NCBI GenBank assembly: GCA_002359895.1
Contig: DEOB01000010.1
Location: forward strand, 730,251-794,250
Length of the DNA stretch: 64,000 nucleotides
DNA from: Stenotrophomonas sp. UBA2629
GTDB lineage: Bacteria; Pseudomonadota; Gammaproteobacteria; Xanthomonadales; Xanthomonadaceae
Direction of reading: 5' to 3'
Made by a program: the position numbers and the translations under genes. The notes under the pieces were generated by a model. That model had not been told where the DNA came from, did not search any database, and worked only from the letters and a program-made list of their open reading frames with translations. Below are positions 1 to 8,700 of this stretch, piece after piece (position 1 is the stretch's first letter; each line of letters opens with the position of its first letter).

Positions 1-1422
1 AATGGCCAGGGTGATCTGTCGTCGACAGCCGGTGGTGATCTGGCCTTGGGTACCGGCACGGTGGGTGGCAACGCCACGCTGCGCAGCGGTAACGACACCT
101 CCGTGAACACCTTCGACGTCAAGGCGGACTTGACCGCGAACGCGGGCGGCAATGCGACGTTCGATGTGGTCAACGTGGGCGGCTCCATGTACCTGCAGGC
201 CGGCAAGGCCATTGATGTTGGTACCGCCGTGATTGGCGTGGACGGCACCTGGGTGGCCGGCACCGATCTGAATGCCGACGATGTGACCACCGGCTGCAAC
301 TTCAGTGGCGATGCCGGCGGCACGATGTCGATCGGTTCGGTGCAGGCCGGTTGCGGTCTGCAGCTGGCCTCGGGTGAGAGCCTGGTCTTTGACGCGCTTC
401 GTGCAGGTAATGACATCCAGCTGACCTCGCGTCGTGCGGATGTACGCGGCGGCGCGGTGGATGCAGGTGGTTCGTTGAAGGTAGGTGCAGCCAACGACAT
501 CGCCATCAACACCACTACCGCCGGTGTCGACATTGCCGCCAACAGCGGCGGCAACCAGCAATGGGGCAGTTACGAGGCTGGCCGCGACGTGCGGTTTGCC
601 GCAGGCGGTGATGTGCTTGCCGGCAACGGTGAAAGTGGCGGCCTGCAGTCGATCATCTCTGGCGGCAGCATCCACTTCGATCGCATCCAGGCAGGTACCA
701 CGGTCAGCATGGATGCGCAGGGTGGCTCGCTCACCGGTAGGCAGCTGCAGGCAGCCTCCGGCGCGCTGGCCGCACGCGACCAACTGTCGCTGGCACACGC
801 AATGGTGGACACGCGCCTGAATCTGGCCGCGAGCGACATCAACGCGCAGATCGCCCAGTCCAGCCAGGGTGTGGGCCCGTTGACCACCACGCTTACCGGC
901 TACCGCAACGGTGTCGCGCACCAGGTGGTGGTTGAAGTGGACCCGCGTGATGCCTGGTTGATTGACCAGCTCAAGGCGGTTGATGCACAGCTGGCTTCCA
1001 GTGCGGCCCGTGCCGACATCGCGCAGGGCTACATCGAGAAGACGATGACCCTGGCAACATCCGGCATGAACGTGCTGATGGACAACACCAGCCCGGTGCT
1101 GCGTCCGGTGGATGTGCAGCTGACACAGCTGGACAAGACGTTCCGCCTCTCGGCCGATGGCACGTTCATGGATACCAACGCGTTCGTGGTCCGCTTTGCC
1201 GATGGGTTCCGCTTGACCAGCCCCAACTACAATCCGGAACACGTTGATGGCGGCCCCAACTATCTGGGCGAAAGCGCGGTGCGTTACATGGGCCGCATGC
1301 TCCAGCTGGACACCCGAAACGGCCAGAGCGTGCCGGCATCGGAGTGGTTGGATGACGAGAAGAACACGGACGACGTCGTCTCCTCGCCGGCCGGTGCGGT
1401 CAATCTCGGGGCTCCCAACTGA
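1..1422 (+). CDS. Two-partner secretion exoprotein (filamentous haemagglutinin-like), C-terminal part
   Basis: The reading frame is open from the first base, so the 5' part lies outside the window. The visible 473 residues start with about 270 residues of Gly/Asn/Asp-rich repeats of roughly 20 residues (AGGSL, AGNDI, AGRDV, VGGSM patterns). This is typical of the right-handed beta-helix shaft of TpsA/haemagglutinin-type exoproteins. A non-repetitive C-terminal domain of about 170 residues follows, ending in an acidic, Asn-rich tail. I see no VENN motif and no recognisable contact-dependent-inhibition toxin module, which suggests an adhesin or matrix protein rather than a CDI toxin; this is inference. 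The stop codon overlaps the start of the transporter gene (ATGA), so the two are translationally coupled. The protein would be exported by Sec and cross the outer membrane through that transporter. The N-terminal TPS secretion domain cannot be checked here. Confidence 0.8.
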   Translation, partial: NGQGDLSSTAGGDLALGTGTVGGNATLRSGNDTSVNTFDVKADLTANAGGNATFDVVNVGGSMYLQAGKAIDVGTAVIGVDGTWVAGTDLNADDVTTGCNFSGDAGGTMSIGSVQAGCGLQLASGESLVFDALRAGNDIQLTSRRADVRGGAVDAGGSLKVGAANDIAINTTTAGVDIAANSGGNQQWGSYEAGRDVRFAAGGDVLAGNGESGGLQSIISGGSIHFDRIQAGTTVSMDAQGGSLTGRQLQAASGALAARDQLSLAHAMVDTRLNLAASDINAQIAQSSQGVGPLTTTLTGYRNGVAHQVVVEVDPRDAWLIDQLKAVDAQLASSAARADIAQGYIEKTMTLATSGMNVLMDNTSPVLRPVDVQLTQLDKTFRLSADGTFMDTNAFVVRFADGFRLTSPNYNPEHVDGGPNYLGESAVRYMGRMLQLDTRNGQSVPASEWLDDEKNTDDVVSSPAGAVNLGAPN

Positions 1423-3053
1423 TGAACCACAGGAACAAAGATATGTATCGAGGGGTGCTCCTCATCGGCAGCGTGTTGCTGCCCTGCATCGCCAGTGCTC
1501 AGTCGACGACCGCCGCTGAAGGCCAAGCGGCTGCACAGCGCATTGATGGTTACTACGAGCAGCGCCAACCGTTGCAGCCGCGCAAGCCGGTGGTGGATCC
1601 GGTGCAACAGGAAACCCCTGCAACGCAGACCCCTGCGGCGAAGCAGGTCGATGCACGGTTTGCGCTGAAGGAAATCCACTTCAGCCCGTCGGAACTGCTG
1701 ACCCACGAGACGTTGGATGCCATCCGCGCCCGCTACCAGGGGCGTGAGGTGAGCCTGACGGAGTTGAACGAAATGGTGGCCGAAGTGAACGCGGCCTATG
1801 CGGCACAGGGCATCACCACCGCCAAGGCGTTGCTGCCCGAGCAGTCCATTGAAGGCGGCCGGGTGGAAGTCACGTTGCTGGAAGGCAAGCTGGGGCAGCT
1901 GGAAGTCACCGGCGAAGGCAAAGTGCCGGTGCGCTTCATCGAAAAGCGCATCCACCAGCCGGTGGGCGAAGTTGTGCAGACCAACCGCCTGCGCGATGAC
2001 CTGGTGTACCTCAACCGCACCAGTGACCTGCAGGTACGTGCATTGCTGCGCCCGGGCGGCACCGCCGGCCAGACCGACATCGTGCTGCTCACCGAAACGC
2101 CGGGCCGTGGCAACTGGGGGTTGTTTGTCGACAACTCCGGTGTGGAGAGTACGGGCCGCGAGCGCTACGGCGTGCAGGGCCAGTTCTGGGGCCTGGCCAG
2201 CATCAACGATCTGCTGTCCGGCTCGGTGGCGTATTCGCGCGGCGGGTTGGAAGGCCGCATTGCGTATTCGGGCATCATCAACAAGCGCAACGGCCGCTTG
2301 GGCGTGAATGTCTCGCGCAACCAGATCAACATCATCGACGGTGCCTACCGCGCCTTGGACATCACCGGTGAATCCACCAACTACGGTCTGGATTTCACCC
2401 AGCCGTGGATCGCCAACCAGCATTGGCTGCTGTCCACCGTGGCCAGCATCGGCCGCAGCAATTCCATCTCGGAAATCGCCGACGTGCGTGTTTCGGAGAT
2501 CGACTCCACCGTGATGACGCTGGGGTTGAATGCCGGCTACCGCAACGATGGGTATGACTGGACCTTCTACCAGGGCGTGTCACGCATCCAGACCGACGAA
2601 ACGCTGGCTGAAGGACGCAACTTCACCACCGCCAACGGCAATACCTCGTGGACCCAGCGCATCGGCGGCAGCGGCTTCCTGTATCGCGCGCAGCTGGGTT
2701 GGCAGTTCACCAGCGGCGATTTCCTGCCGTCGAGCAATCTGTTCCAGGTGGGCGGCATCGGCAGCGTGCGAGGCTATGTGCGCGGCGCGTTGTCGGGCGT
2801 GAAGGGCTACTTCGGCAGCGTGGAGCTGCACCGCCCGTATCGCGGCGCACACGATGTGTACGTGTTCTTCGACCACGGCGATGTGCGCGGTGATTTCCCC
2901 ACCTCTGCCAGCATCAGCAGCGTCGGCTTGGGCTTGAATGGCCAGGTTTTCAAACGCTACAGCTACAGCCTGGATCTGGGCCATCCGTTGGATGACGTGC
3001 TCAAAGACCAGGACAGTGTGCGCGCGGATTTCCGCATCAGCGCCCGCTGGTAA
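1422..3053 (+). CDS. Two-partner secretion outer-membrane transporter (ShlB/FhaC/HecB family)
   Basis: TpsB pore that recognises the exoprotein encoded just upstream and moves it across the outer membrane. Residues 1-26 form a signal peptide ending in ASA before Gln27. A Pro/Gln-rich linker follows, then POTRA-type domains (about residues 79-215, starting at FALKEIHFS) and a 16-strand-type barrel to the C-terminus. The barrel ends in an aromatic residue (ISARW). The family signature VRGY sits in VGGIGSVRGYVRGALSG near residue 449. The 543-residue length is normal for ShlB/FhaC proteins. The ATG overlaps the exoprotein stop by one base. A second in-frame ATG seven codons later would also leave a usable signal peptide. 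Here the exoprotein gene precedes the transporter gene, whereas the shlBA order is the reverse. Confidence 0.9.
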   Translation: MNHRNKDMYRGVLLIGSVLLPCIASAQSTTAAEGQAAAQRIDGYYEQRQPLQPRKPVVDPVQQETPATQTPAAKQVDARFALKEIHFSPSELLTHETLDAIRARYQGREVSLTELNEMVAEVNAAYAAQGITTAKALLPEQSIEGGRVEVTLLEGKLGQLEVTGEGKVPVRFIEKRIHQPVGEVVQTNRLRDDLVYLNRTSDLQVRALLRPGGTAGQTDIVLLTETPGRGNWGLFVDNSGVESTGRERYGVQGQFWGLASINDLLSGSVAYSRGGLEGRIAYSGIINKRNGRLGVNVSRNQINIIDGAYRALDITGESTNYGLDFTQPWIANQHWLLSTVASIGRSNSISEIADVRVSEIDSTVMTLGLNAGYRNDGYDWTFYQGVSRIQTDETLAEGRNFTTANGNTSWTQRIGGSGFLYRAQLGWQFTSGDFLPSSNLFQVGGIGSVRGYVRGALSGVKGYFGSVELHRPYRGAHDVYVFFDHGDVRGDFPTSASISSVGLGLNGQVFKRYSYSLDLGHPLDDVLKDQDSVRADFRISARW

Positions 3054-3083
3054 CCACGGCACGCGTGCGTGGGCAGTGGCGAA

Positions 3084-4889
3084 TCAGCCCTGCTCACGCA
3101 CGATGTCCACCAGCCGCTCGCCATAGCGCGCGAGCTTGCTGCCGCCAATGCCGCCGACGCGGCCCAGTGCATCGACGCTGGTGGGTCGTTGCTCGGCGAT
3201 GTTGCGCAGTGTGCTGTCGTGGAAGATCACAAAGGCCGGCACGTTCTGTTCGCGCGCCAGTTCGGCGCGTAGTCCGCGCAGGGCATTGAACAGCGCCAGA
3301 TCCTGCGACTGCACCGGCAGGCCGGTGCGTGAGCCACCGCTGCGCTCGCGTTCGCGCACGGCCGGGCTTTCGCGGCGCATCATCATCTGCCGGCGGCCTG
3401 TCAGCACATCGCGGCTGGCATCGGTCAGGCGAAGACCGCCATGTGCGGTGGGGTCCACTTCCAACAAACTGGCGGCCACCAGCTGCCGGAACACGCCGCG
3501 CCAGGCGCGTGCGTCCAGATCGCGGCCGATGCCGTAGGTGCTCAGTTTGTCGTGGCCGAGCTGGCGCAGGCGCTCGGCATCGCTGCCGCGCAGGATGTCG
3601 ATCAGATGGCCCACGCCGAAACGCTGGCCGCTGCGGTATACGCAGCTCAATGCTTTTTGCGCTGGGACGGTTGCGTCCCACGCGGCGGGCGGCGTGAGGC
3701 AGTTGTCGCAGTTGCCGCAGGGTTTGGGGTAGGTTTCGCCGAAGCCGGCCAGCAGCACCTGGCGCCGGCATTGCATGGATTCGCAATAGCCCAGCAGGTG
3801 GTCGAGCTTGGCGCGTTCGAGTTGCTTGCGTTCTTCGCCGGCCTCGGACTGCTCGATCATCTGCTTGAGCAGCACCACATCGCCCAGCCCGTAGCACAGC
3901 CATGCTTCGGCAGGCTCGCCATCGCGGCCGGCGCGGCCGGTTTCCTGGTAATAGCCTTCCATTGATTTGGGCAGGTCGGTATGCGCGACAAAGCGCACAT
4001 CCGGTTTGTCGATGCCCATGCCGAAAGCGATGGTGGCGCACATCACGATGCCGTCTTCGCGCAGAAAACGGCGCTGGTTGGCCGCGCGTACTTCCGCAGG
4101 CAGGCCGGCATGGTAGGGCAGGGCGTTCATGCCCTCCCTGCACAGGAATTCGGCGGTCTCCTCAACCTTGCGCCGTGACATGCAGTAAACGATGCCAGCC
4201 TCGTCGCGGTGATCCTTGAGGAAGCCCAGCAGCTGGCGCTTGGCGTTGTCCTTCTGCACCACGGTGTAACGGATGTTGGGCCGGTCGAACGAGCTGACGA
4301 AGTGCCGGGCATGGGCCAGATCCAGCCGCTCGGCGATCTCGCGCTGGGTGGGCGGGTCGGCCGTGGCGGTCAACGCGATGCGCGGCACCTGCGGCCAGCG
4401 CTCGTGCAGCACGGTGAGCTGGCGGTATTCCGGGCGGAAATCGTGGCCCCATTGCGACACGCAGTGCGCCTCGTCAATGGCGAACAATGCGATGCGGCTG
4501 CGTTCCAGCAGGGACAGAAAACGGCCTGTCAGCAGTCGCTCCGGCGCCACATACAGCAGCTCCAACGTGCCATCGAGCAGCTCGCGTTCCACCCGCGCGG
4601 CAGTCTCGCCATCCAGCGTGGAGTTGAGGAACTCGGCACGTACGCCGGCCTGGCGCAGCGCTTCCACCTGGTCCTGCATCAGCGCGATCAGCGGCGAGAT
4701 GACAATGCCGCAGCCATCACGCAGCAGCGCCGGTATCTGATAACACAGGGATTTACCGCCACCGGTAGGCATCAGCACCAGGGCGTCATTGCCGTTGGCG
4801 ACGTGTTCGACGATGGCCTGCTGGTCGCCGCGGAAACTGTCGTAACCGAAAACGCTGGAAAGCAGTTCTTGCGCGGGACTGTGGGGCAT
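3084..4889 (-). CDS. recQ: ATP-dependent DNA helicase RecQ
   Basis: 3'-5' superfamily 2 DNA helicase of recombination and replication-fork repair. The N-terminal RecA-like core carries Walker A PTGGGKS (residues 41-47) and the DEAH box (139-142) followed by the RecQ-specific aromatic-rich loop CVSQWGHDFRPEY. The second core domain has the motif VI region with TGRAGRDG. Cysteines in the CESMQC...CGNCDNC stretch (about residues 370-400) form the RecQ zinc site, followed by a winged helix. A C-terminal HRDC domain occupies roughly the last 75 residues (ALRGLRAELA to the end). The 601-residue length matches bacterial RecQ. The gene appears monocistronic; it runs leftward and converges on the TPS pair with only 30 bp between stops. 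Confidence 0.96.
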   Translation of the reverse strand: MPHSPAQELLSSVFGYDSFRGDQQAIVEHVANGNDALVLMPTGGGKSLCYQIPALLRDGCGIVISPLIALMQDQVEALRQAGVRAEFLNSTLDGETAARVERELLDGTLELLYVAPERLLTGRFLSLLERSRIALFAIDEAHCVSQWGHDFRPEYRQLTVLHERWPQVPRIALTATADPPTQREIAERLDLAHARHFVSSFDRPNIRYTVVQKDNAKRQLLGFLKDHRDEAGIVYCMSRRKVEETAEFLCREGMNALPYHAGLPAEVRAANQRRFLREDGIVMCATIAFGMGIDKPDVRFVAHTDLPKSMEGYYQETGRAGRDGEPAEAWLCYGLGDVVLLKQMIEQSEAGEERKQLERAKLDHLLGYCESMQCRRQVLLAGFGETYPKPCGNCDNCLTPPAAWDATVPAQKALSCVYRSGQRFGVGHLIDILRGSDAERLRQLGHDKLSTYGIGRDLDARAWRGVFRQLVAASLLEVDPTAHGGLRLTDASRDVLTGRRQMMMRRESPAVRERERSGGSRTGLPVQSQDLALFNALRGLRAELAREQNVPAFVIFHDSTLRNIAEQRPTSVDALGRVGGIGGSKLARYGERLVDIVREQG

Positions 4890-4989
4890 CGCGCTAGTTT
4901 AACCGCTGGCGATGACCGGCCGTTGGCTTGTTTTGGGCAGGGTGCGGGAGGGGGGAGCCTCAATCCTCATCAAAGCAAGCTGGCGTAAA

Positions 4990-5010
4990 GCCCCCTTGAG
5001 TCAAGGGGGC
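4990..5010. repeat. 21-bp palindrome in the recQ-dps gap
   Basis: A perfect inverted repeat: two 10-base arms (GCCCCCTTGA and its complement) around a single central G. It lies about 100 bp upstream of recQ in a very G/C-rich spacer. There is no U-run on either side, so it is not a canonical intrinsic terminator. It could be a dispersed intergenic palindrome or a protein-binding site; nothing in the sequence decides. Confidence 0.6.
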
Positions 5011-5049
5011 GCGCCCGGGGGGCGGGGGATCTGGCGCCTAGGGCCCGGT

Positions 5050-5076
5050 TCCGGAGTTTGCAACGCAAACTCCGGA
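5050..5076. repeat. 27-bp perfect hairpin downstream of dps
   Basis: Two 12-base arms (TCCGGAGTTTGC and its complement) separated by AAC. The hairpin is 30 bp beyond the dps stop, which runs on the minus strand, so it may protect or end the dps transcript. It lacks a U-tract and is more likely a transcript-stabilising or REP-like element. Confidence 0.6.
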
Positions 5077-5105
5077 GGGCATGCCCGTTTGCGGGAATGG
5101 CCTTC

Positions 5106-5675
5106 TTACTGCAGCAGCGAACGCAGCATCCAGGCGTTCTTTTCGTGGATCTGCAGGCGCTGGGTCAACAGGTCCTCGCTGGGTGCGTCGTCGGCATCAT
5201 CGGCCTGCTCCAGCACCGCGCGGGCGGTACGGCAGACCGCTTCGTTGCCAACCACCAGCTGACGCACCATTTCACGCCAGTCGGCGCTGTCCTTCAGGCC
5301 GGGCTCCTCGGGGATGGAGGTCAAGGCCACGTATTCCTGATACGAGCCGGGGGCGTTGAAGCCCAGCGCACGGATACGCTCGGCGATTTCGTCCAGGGCG
5401 TTCCACTGCTCGGTGTACTGGTCCATGAACATGTTGTGCAGCGAGTTGAACATCGACCCGGTCACGTTCCAATGGAAGTTGTGGGTCTTCAGGTACAAGG
5501 TGAACGTATCGGCCAGAAAGTGCGACAGGCCGTCGGCCACCTTCTTGCGATCGGCATCTTTGATCCCGATATTCACACCCGGAGCCGAAGGCGCGGCCGC
5601 TGCCAGCTTCTTCTTGCCGCTGTCTACCTTCTTCTTGTCAGCTTCCGGTTTGGCGCTGCTTTTGACCTTGGCCAT
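5106..5675 (-). CDS. dps: Dps-family DNA-binding ferritin-like protein
   Basis: Dodecameric miniferritin that oxidises and stores iron and coats DNA under starvation or oxidative stress. The 189-residue form starting MAKVKSSAK is chosen because AAGGAGA lies 9 bases upstream of that ATG; an upstream in-frame ATG at 5726 has no such site. The first ~30 residues are rich in Lys (DKKKVDSGKKK), the mobile DNA-binding tail seen in some Dps proteins. The four-helix core carries the Dps signature with ferroxidase residues (LKTHNFHWNVTG, then FMDQYTEQWNALDEIAERIR). It is divergent from hrpA, and the two share a short promoter region. I see no clear OxyR or Fur box. Confidence 0.93.
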   Translation of the reverse strand: MAKVKSSAKPEADKKKVDSGKKKLAAAAPSAPGVNIGIKDADRKKVADGLSHFLADTFTLYLKTHNFHWNVTGSMFNSLHNMFMDQYTEQWNALDEIAERIRALGFNAPGSYQEYVALTSIPEEPGLKDSADWREMVRQLVVGNEAVCRTARAVLEQADDADDAPSEDLLTQRLQIHEKNAWMLRSLLQ

Positions 5676-5763
5676 GCTGCATTTCTCCTTGACGGGTTGA
5701 ATGGCTTCACAATACCGCTCCGGCAAACATACCGGTAATTCATGTTTTCACGTTGAACGATTG

Positions 5764-8700
5764 ATGAGCGCTATCGAAAAAGACACAACGGCGCGCCTGC
5801 GCGACGCCCGCAAGGCCATTGACGGCGCAATGAGCCGTGACCGTGGGCGCCTGCTTGGGCTGTGGTCGCGTTGGCAGGGCAAGCCCGCCGATGCGGCCAG
5901 CGAGCAGGCCTTCGCACAGCTGCTGGAGCGCTCAAACACCCAGCGGCAGCGGCGGGCCGCGCAGCACATCGCCATCACCATGGACGAGGCGCTGCCAATC
6001 GCGCGTGAAGCCGCGCAGATCACCGCACTCATCCGCGACAACCAGGTGGTGGTGATTGCCGGCGAAACCGGCTCGGGCAAGACCACGCAGCTGCCCAAGC
6101 TGTGCCTGGCGGCCGGTCGCGGCCAAGCCGGCATGATCGGCTGCACCCAGCCGCGTCGTATCGCTGCCCGCGCGGTGGCCGCGCGTGTGGCCGAGGAACT
6201 GCAGACCGAGCTGGGCTCGGTGGTGGGCTACCAGGTGCGCTTCACCGACAAGGTGGGCGAAGACAGCCGCATCAAGTTCATGACCGACGGCATTCTGCTG
6301 GCGGAGATCGCCTCCGACCGTTGGTTGTCACGCTATGACACGCTGATCATCGACGAGGCGCACGAACGCAGCCTCAATATTGATTTCCTGCTGGGCTATC
6401 TGAAGCAGCTGCTGCGCAAACGCCCAGACCTGAAGTTGATCGTCACCTCGGCCACCATTGATACCGAGCGCTTCTCGCGGCATTTCAACAACGCGCCGGT
6501 AGTGAGCGTGGAAGGCCGCACCTACCCGGTGGAAGTGCGTTATCGCGCACCGGACGAGGCGCCTGCATCTGCCGATGCTGCAAAGCCCGGCGAGCAGTCA
6601 CGCGGTAAGCGTGACGAGCCCGATACCGATCCGGTGTCGGCGATTGTGGCGGCGATGGATGAAATCACCCGCGGCGACCCGCGCGGCGATGTGTTGATCT
6701 TCCTGCCCGGCGAGCGTGAAATCCGCGACACGCATCAGGCGCTGGAGCGACGCAAATACCGCGAAACCGAGGTGTTGCCGCTGTACGCGCGGCTGTCGGC
6801 CAAAGACCAGGACCGTGTGTTCAATCCCGGCCCCAAGCGACGTGTGGTGCTGACCACCAACGTCGCCGAAACCTCGCTGACGGTGCCACGCATCCGCTAT
6901 GTGATTGACCCCGGTTTCGCCCGCATCAAGCGCTACAGCCCGCGTCAGAAACTGGACCGCCTGCATATCGAGCCGGTGTCGCAGGCCAGCGCCAACCAGC
7001 GTAAAGGCCGCTGCGGTCGTATTGCTGAAGGCATCTGCTATCGCCTGTACTCCGAGGCGGATTTCCAGTCGCGCTCGGAGTTCACCGATCCGGAAATCCG
7101 TCGCTCGTCGCTGTCGGGCGTGATCCTGCGCATGTTGCAGCTGGGTCTGGGCCAGATTGATCAGTTTCCGTTCCTTGAAGCGCCGGACGAACGCGCTGTG
7201 GCCGACGGCTGGCAGCAGTTGGTTGAGCTGGGTGCCATTGACGAGGAGCGCAAACTCACCGCCATCGGCAAGCAGATGGCGCGCCTGCCGGTGGACGTGA
7301 AGCTGGCGCGCATGCTGGTTGCCGCGCAGAAGGGTGGCTGCCTGCGCGAAATGCTGGTGATTGCCTCGTTCCTCGGTATTCAAGATCCACGCGAGCGCCC
7401 GCCGGAAGCACGTGAGGCGGCCGACAACGCGCATGCCTTGTTTGCCGATGCGCGCTCGGAGTTCCTTGGCATCCTGCGCTTGTGGGAAGGCTATCGCGTC
7501 GCCCATGAAGACCTCACCCAATCCAAATTGCGTGATTGGTGCGGGCGGCATTTCCTTGCGTTCCTGCGCATGCGCGAATGGCGCGAACTGCATCGCCAAC
7601 TGCGCCTGTTGTGTGACGAATTGGGTTGGGAGGCAAATGAAGGCGATGCCTTCGGTAAGGCCTTGTTGTCGGCGCCGGCGGCATTGCCAGCCGGTGGCGA
7701 TGCCGAAGCCAAGCGCAAGGCCACGCGCGGTGAACAGCATAAAGCCGCCCGCTTGGCCCGCGAAGGCAAAAAACCGGGGTCAGAGTCAGGTTCTGCTCCG
7801 GTTTCTGCTCAAGCGGCATCTGCGAAAAAACCCGACTCTGACCCCGGTTCTTCCATTCCTGAGAAGGCGCGCGTTGCCGCGTATCAGGCATTGCACCGCG
7901 CCGTTCTTGCGGGCTTGCCGACGCAGGTGGGCCATCGCACCGACAAGGGCGATTTCCAGGCACCGCGTCAGCGGCGCTTCCATCTGTTCCCCGGTTCGGT
8001 GCTGTCCAAGCGGCCGCCGCCGTGGGTGCTCAGCGCCACGCTGCTGGACACCCAGCGCGTGTGGGGCATGACCAATGCGTCGATCGAGCCGGATTGGGTG
8101 ATTGCCGAGCTGCCGCATCTGCTGGCGCGCAAGCATTTTGACCCGCATTGGTCGCGTGCGCAGGGGCAGGTGCTGGCATCGGAGCAGATCAGCCTGTTCG
8201 GCCTGGTGCTGGCGCCCAAGAAGCCCGTGCATTACGGCAAGATCAACCCGGGCGAAGCGCACGACATCTTTGTGCGCCAAGCGCTGGTCACCGGTGAGAT
8301 CAATACCCGCGCAGGCTTTGTCGCCGACAACATGAAGGTGCTGGAACAGGCGCGCGAAGAAGAAGCCAAGCTGCGCCGCGCCGGTATCGTCGCCGATGAA
8401 AGCTGGCAGGCGCGTTGGTATCTGGACCGGGTGCCGTCGCACATCCATTCGGCCAATCTGCTGGATGGCTGGTGGAAGGCGCTGGCGCCGGAGCAACGCC
8501 GCAGCCTGCAGTGGTCGCTGATCGATCTGCTGCCGGGCGAGGGCAGCGAGGAAGACCGCTATCCCAAGTATTTCCCGCTAGGCGATGCGCGCTTGGCCAT
8601 GCACTACCGCTTCGAGCCGGGCTCCGAAGAGGACGGCGTAACGCTGGACGTGCCGCTGCATCTGCTCAACGCTTTGGATCCGGCGCGCCTGTCTTGGCTG

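Noticed and set aside
3084..4889. Possible defence island or mobile element around recQ and the TPS genes
   Set aside because: No integrase, transposase, restriction or toxin-antitoxin genes, no tRNA border and no obvious composition change; ordinary chromosomal neighbours.
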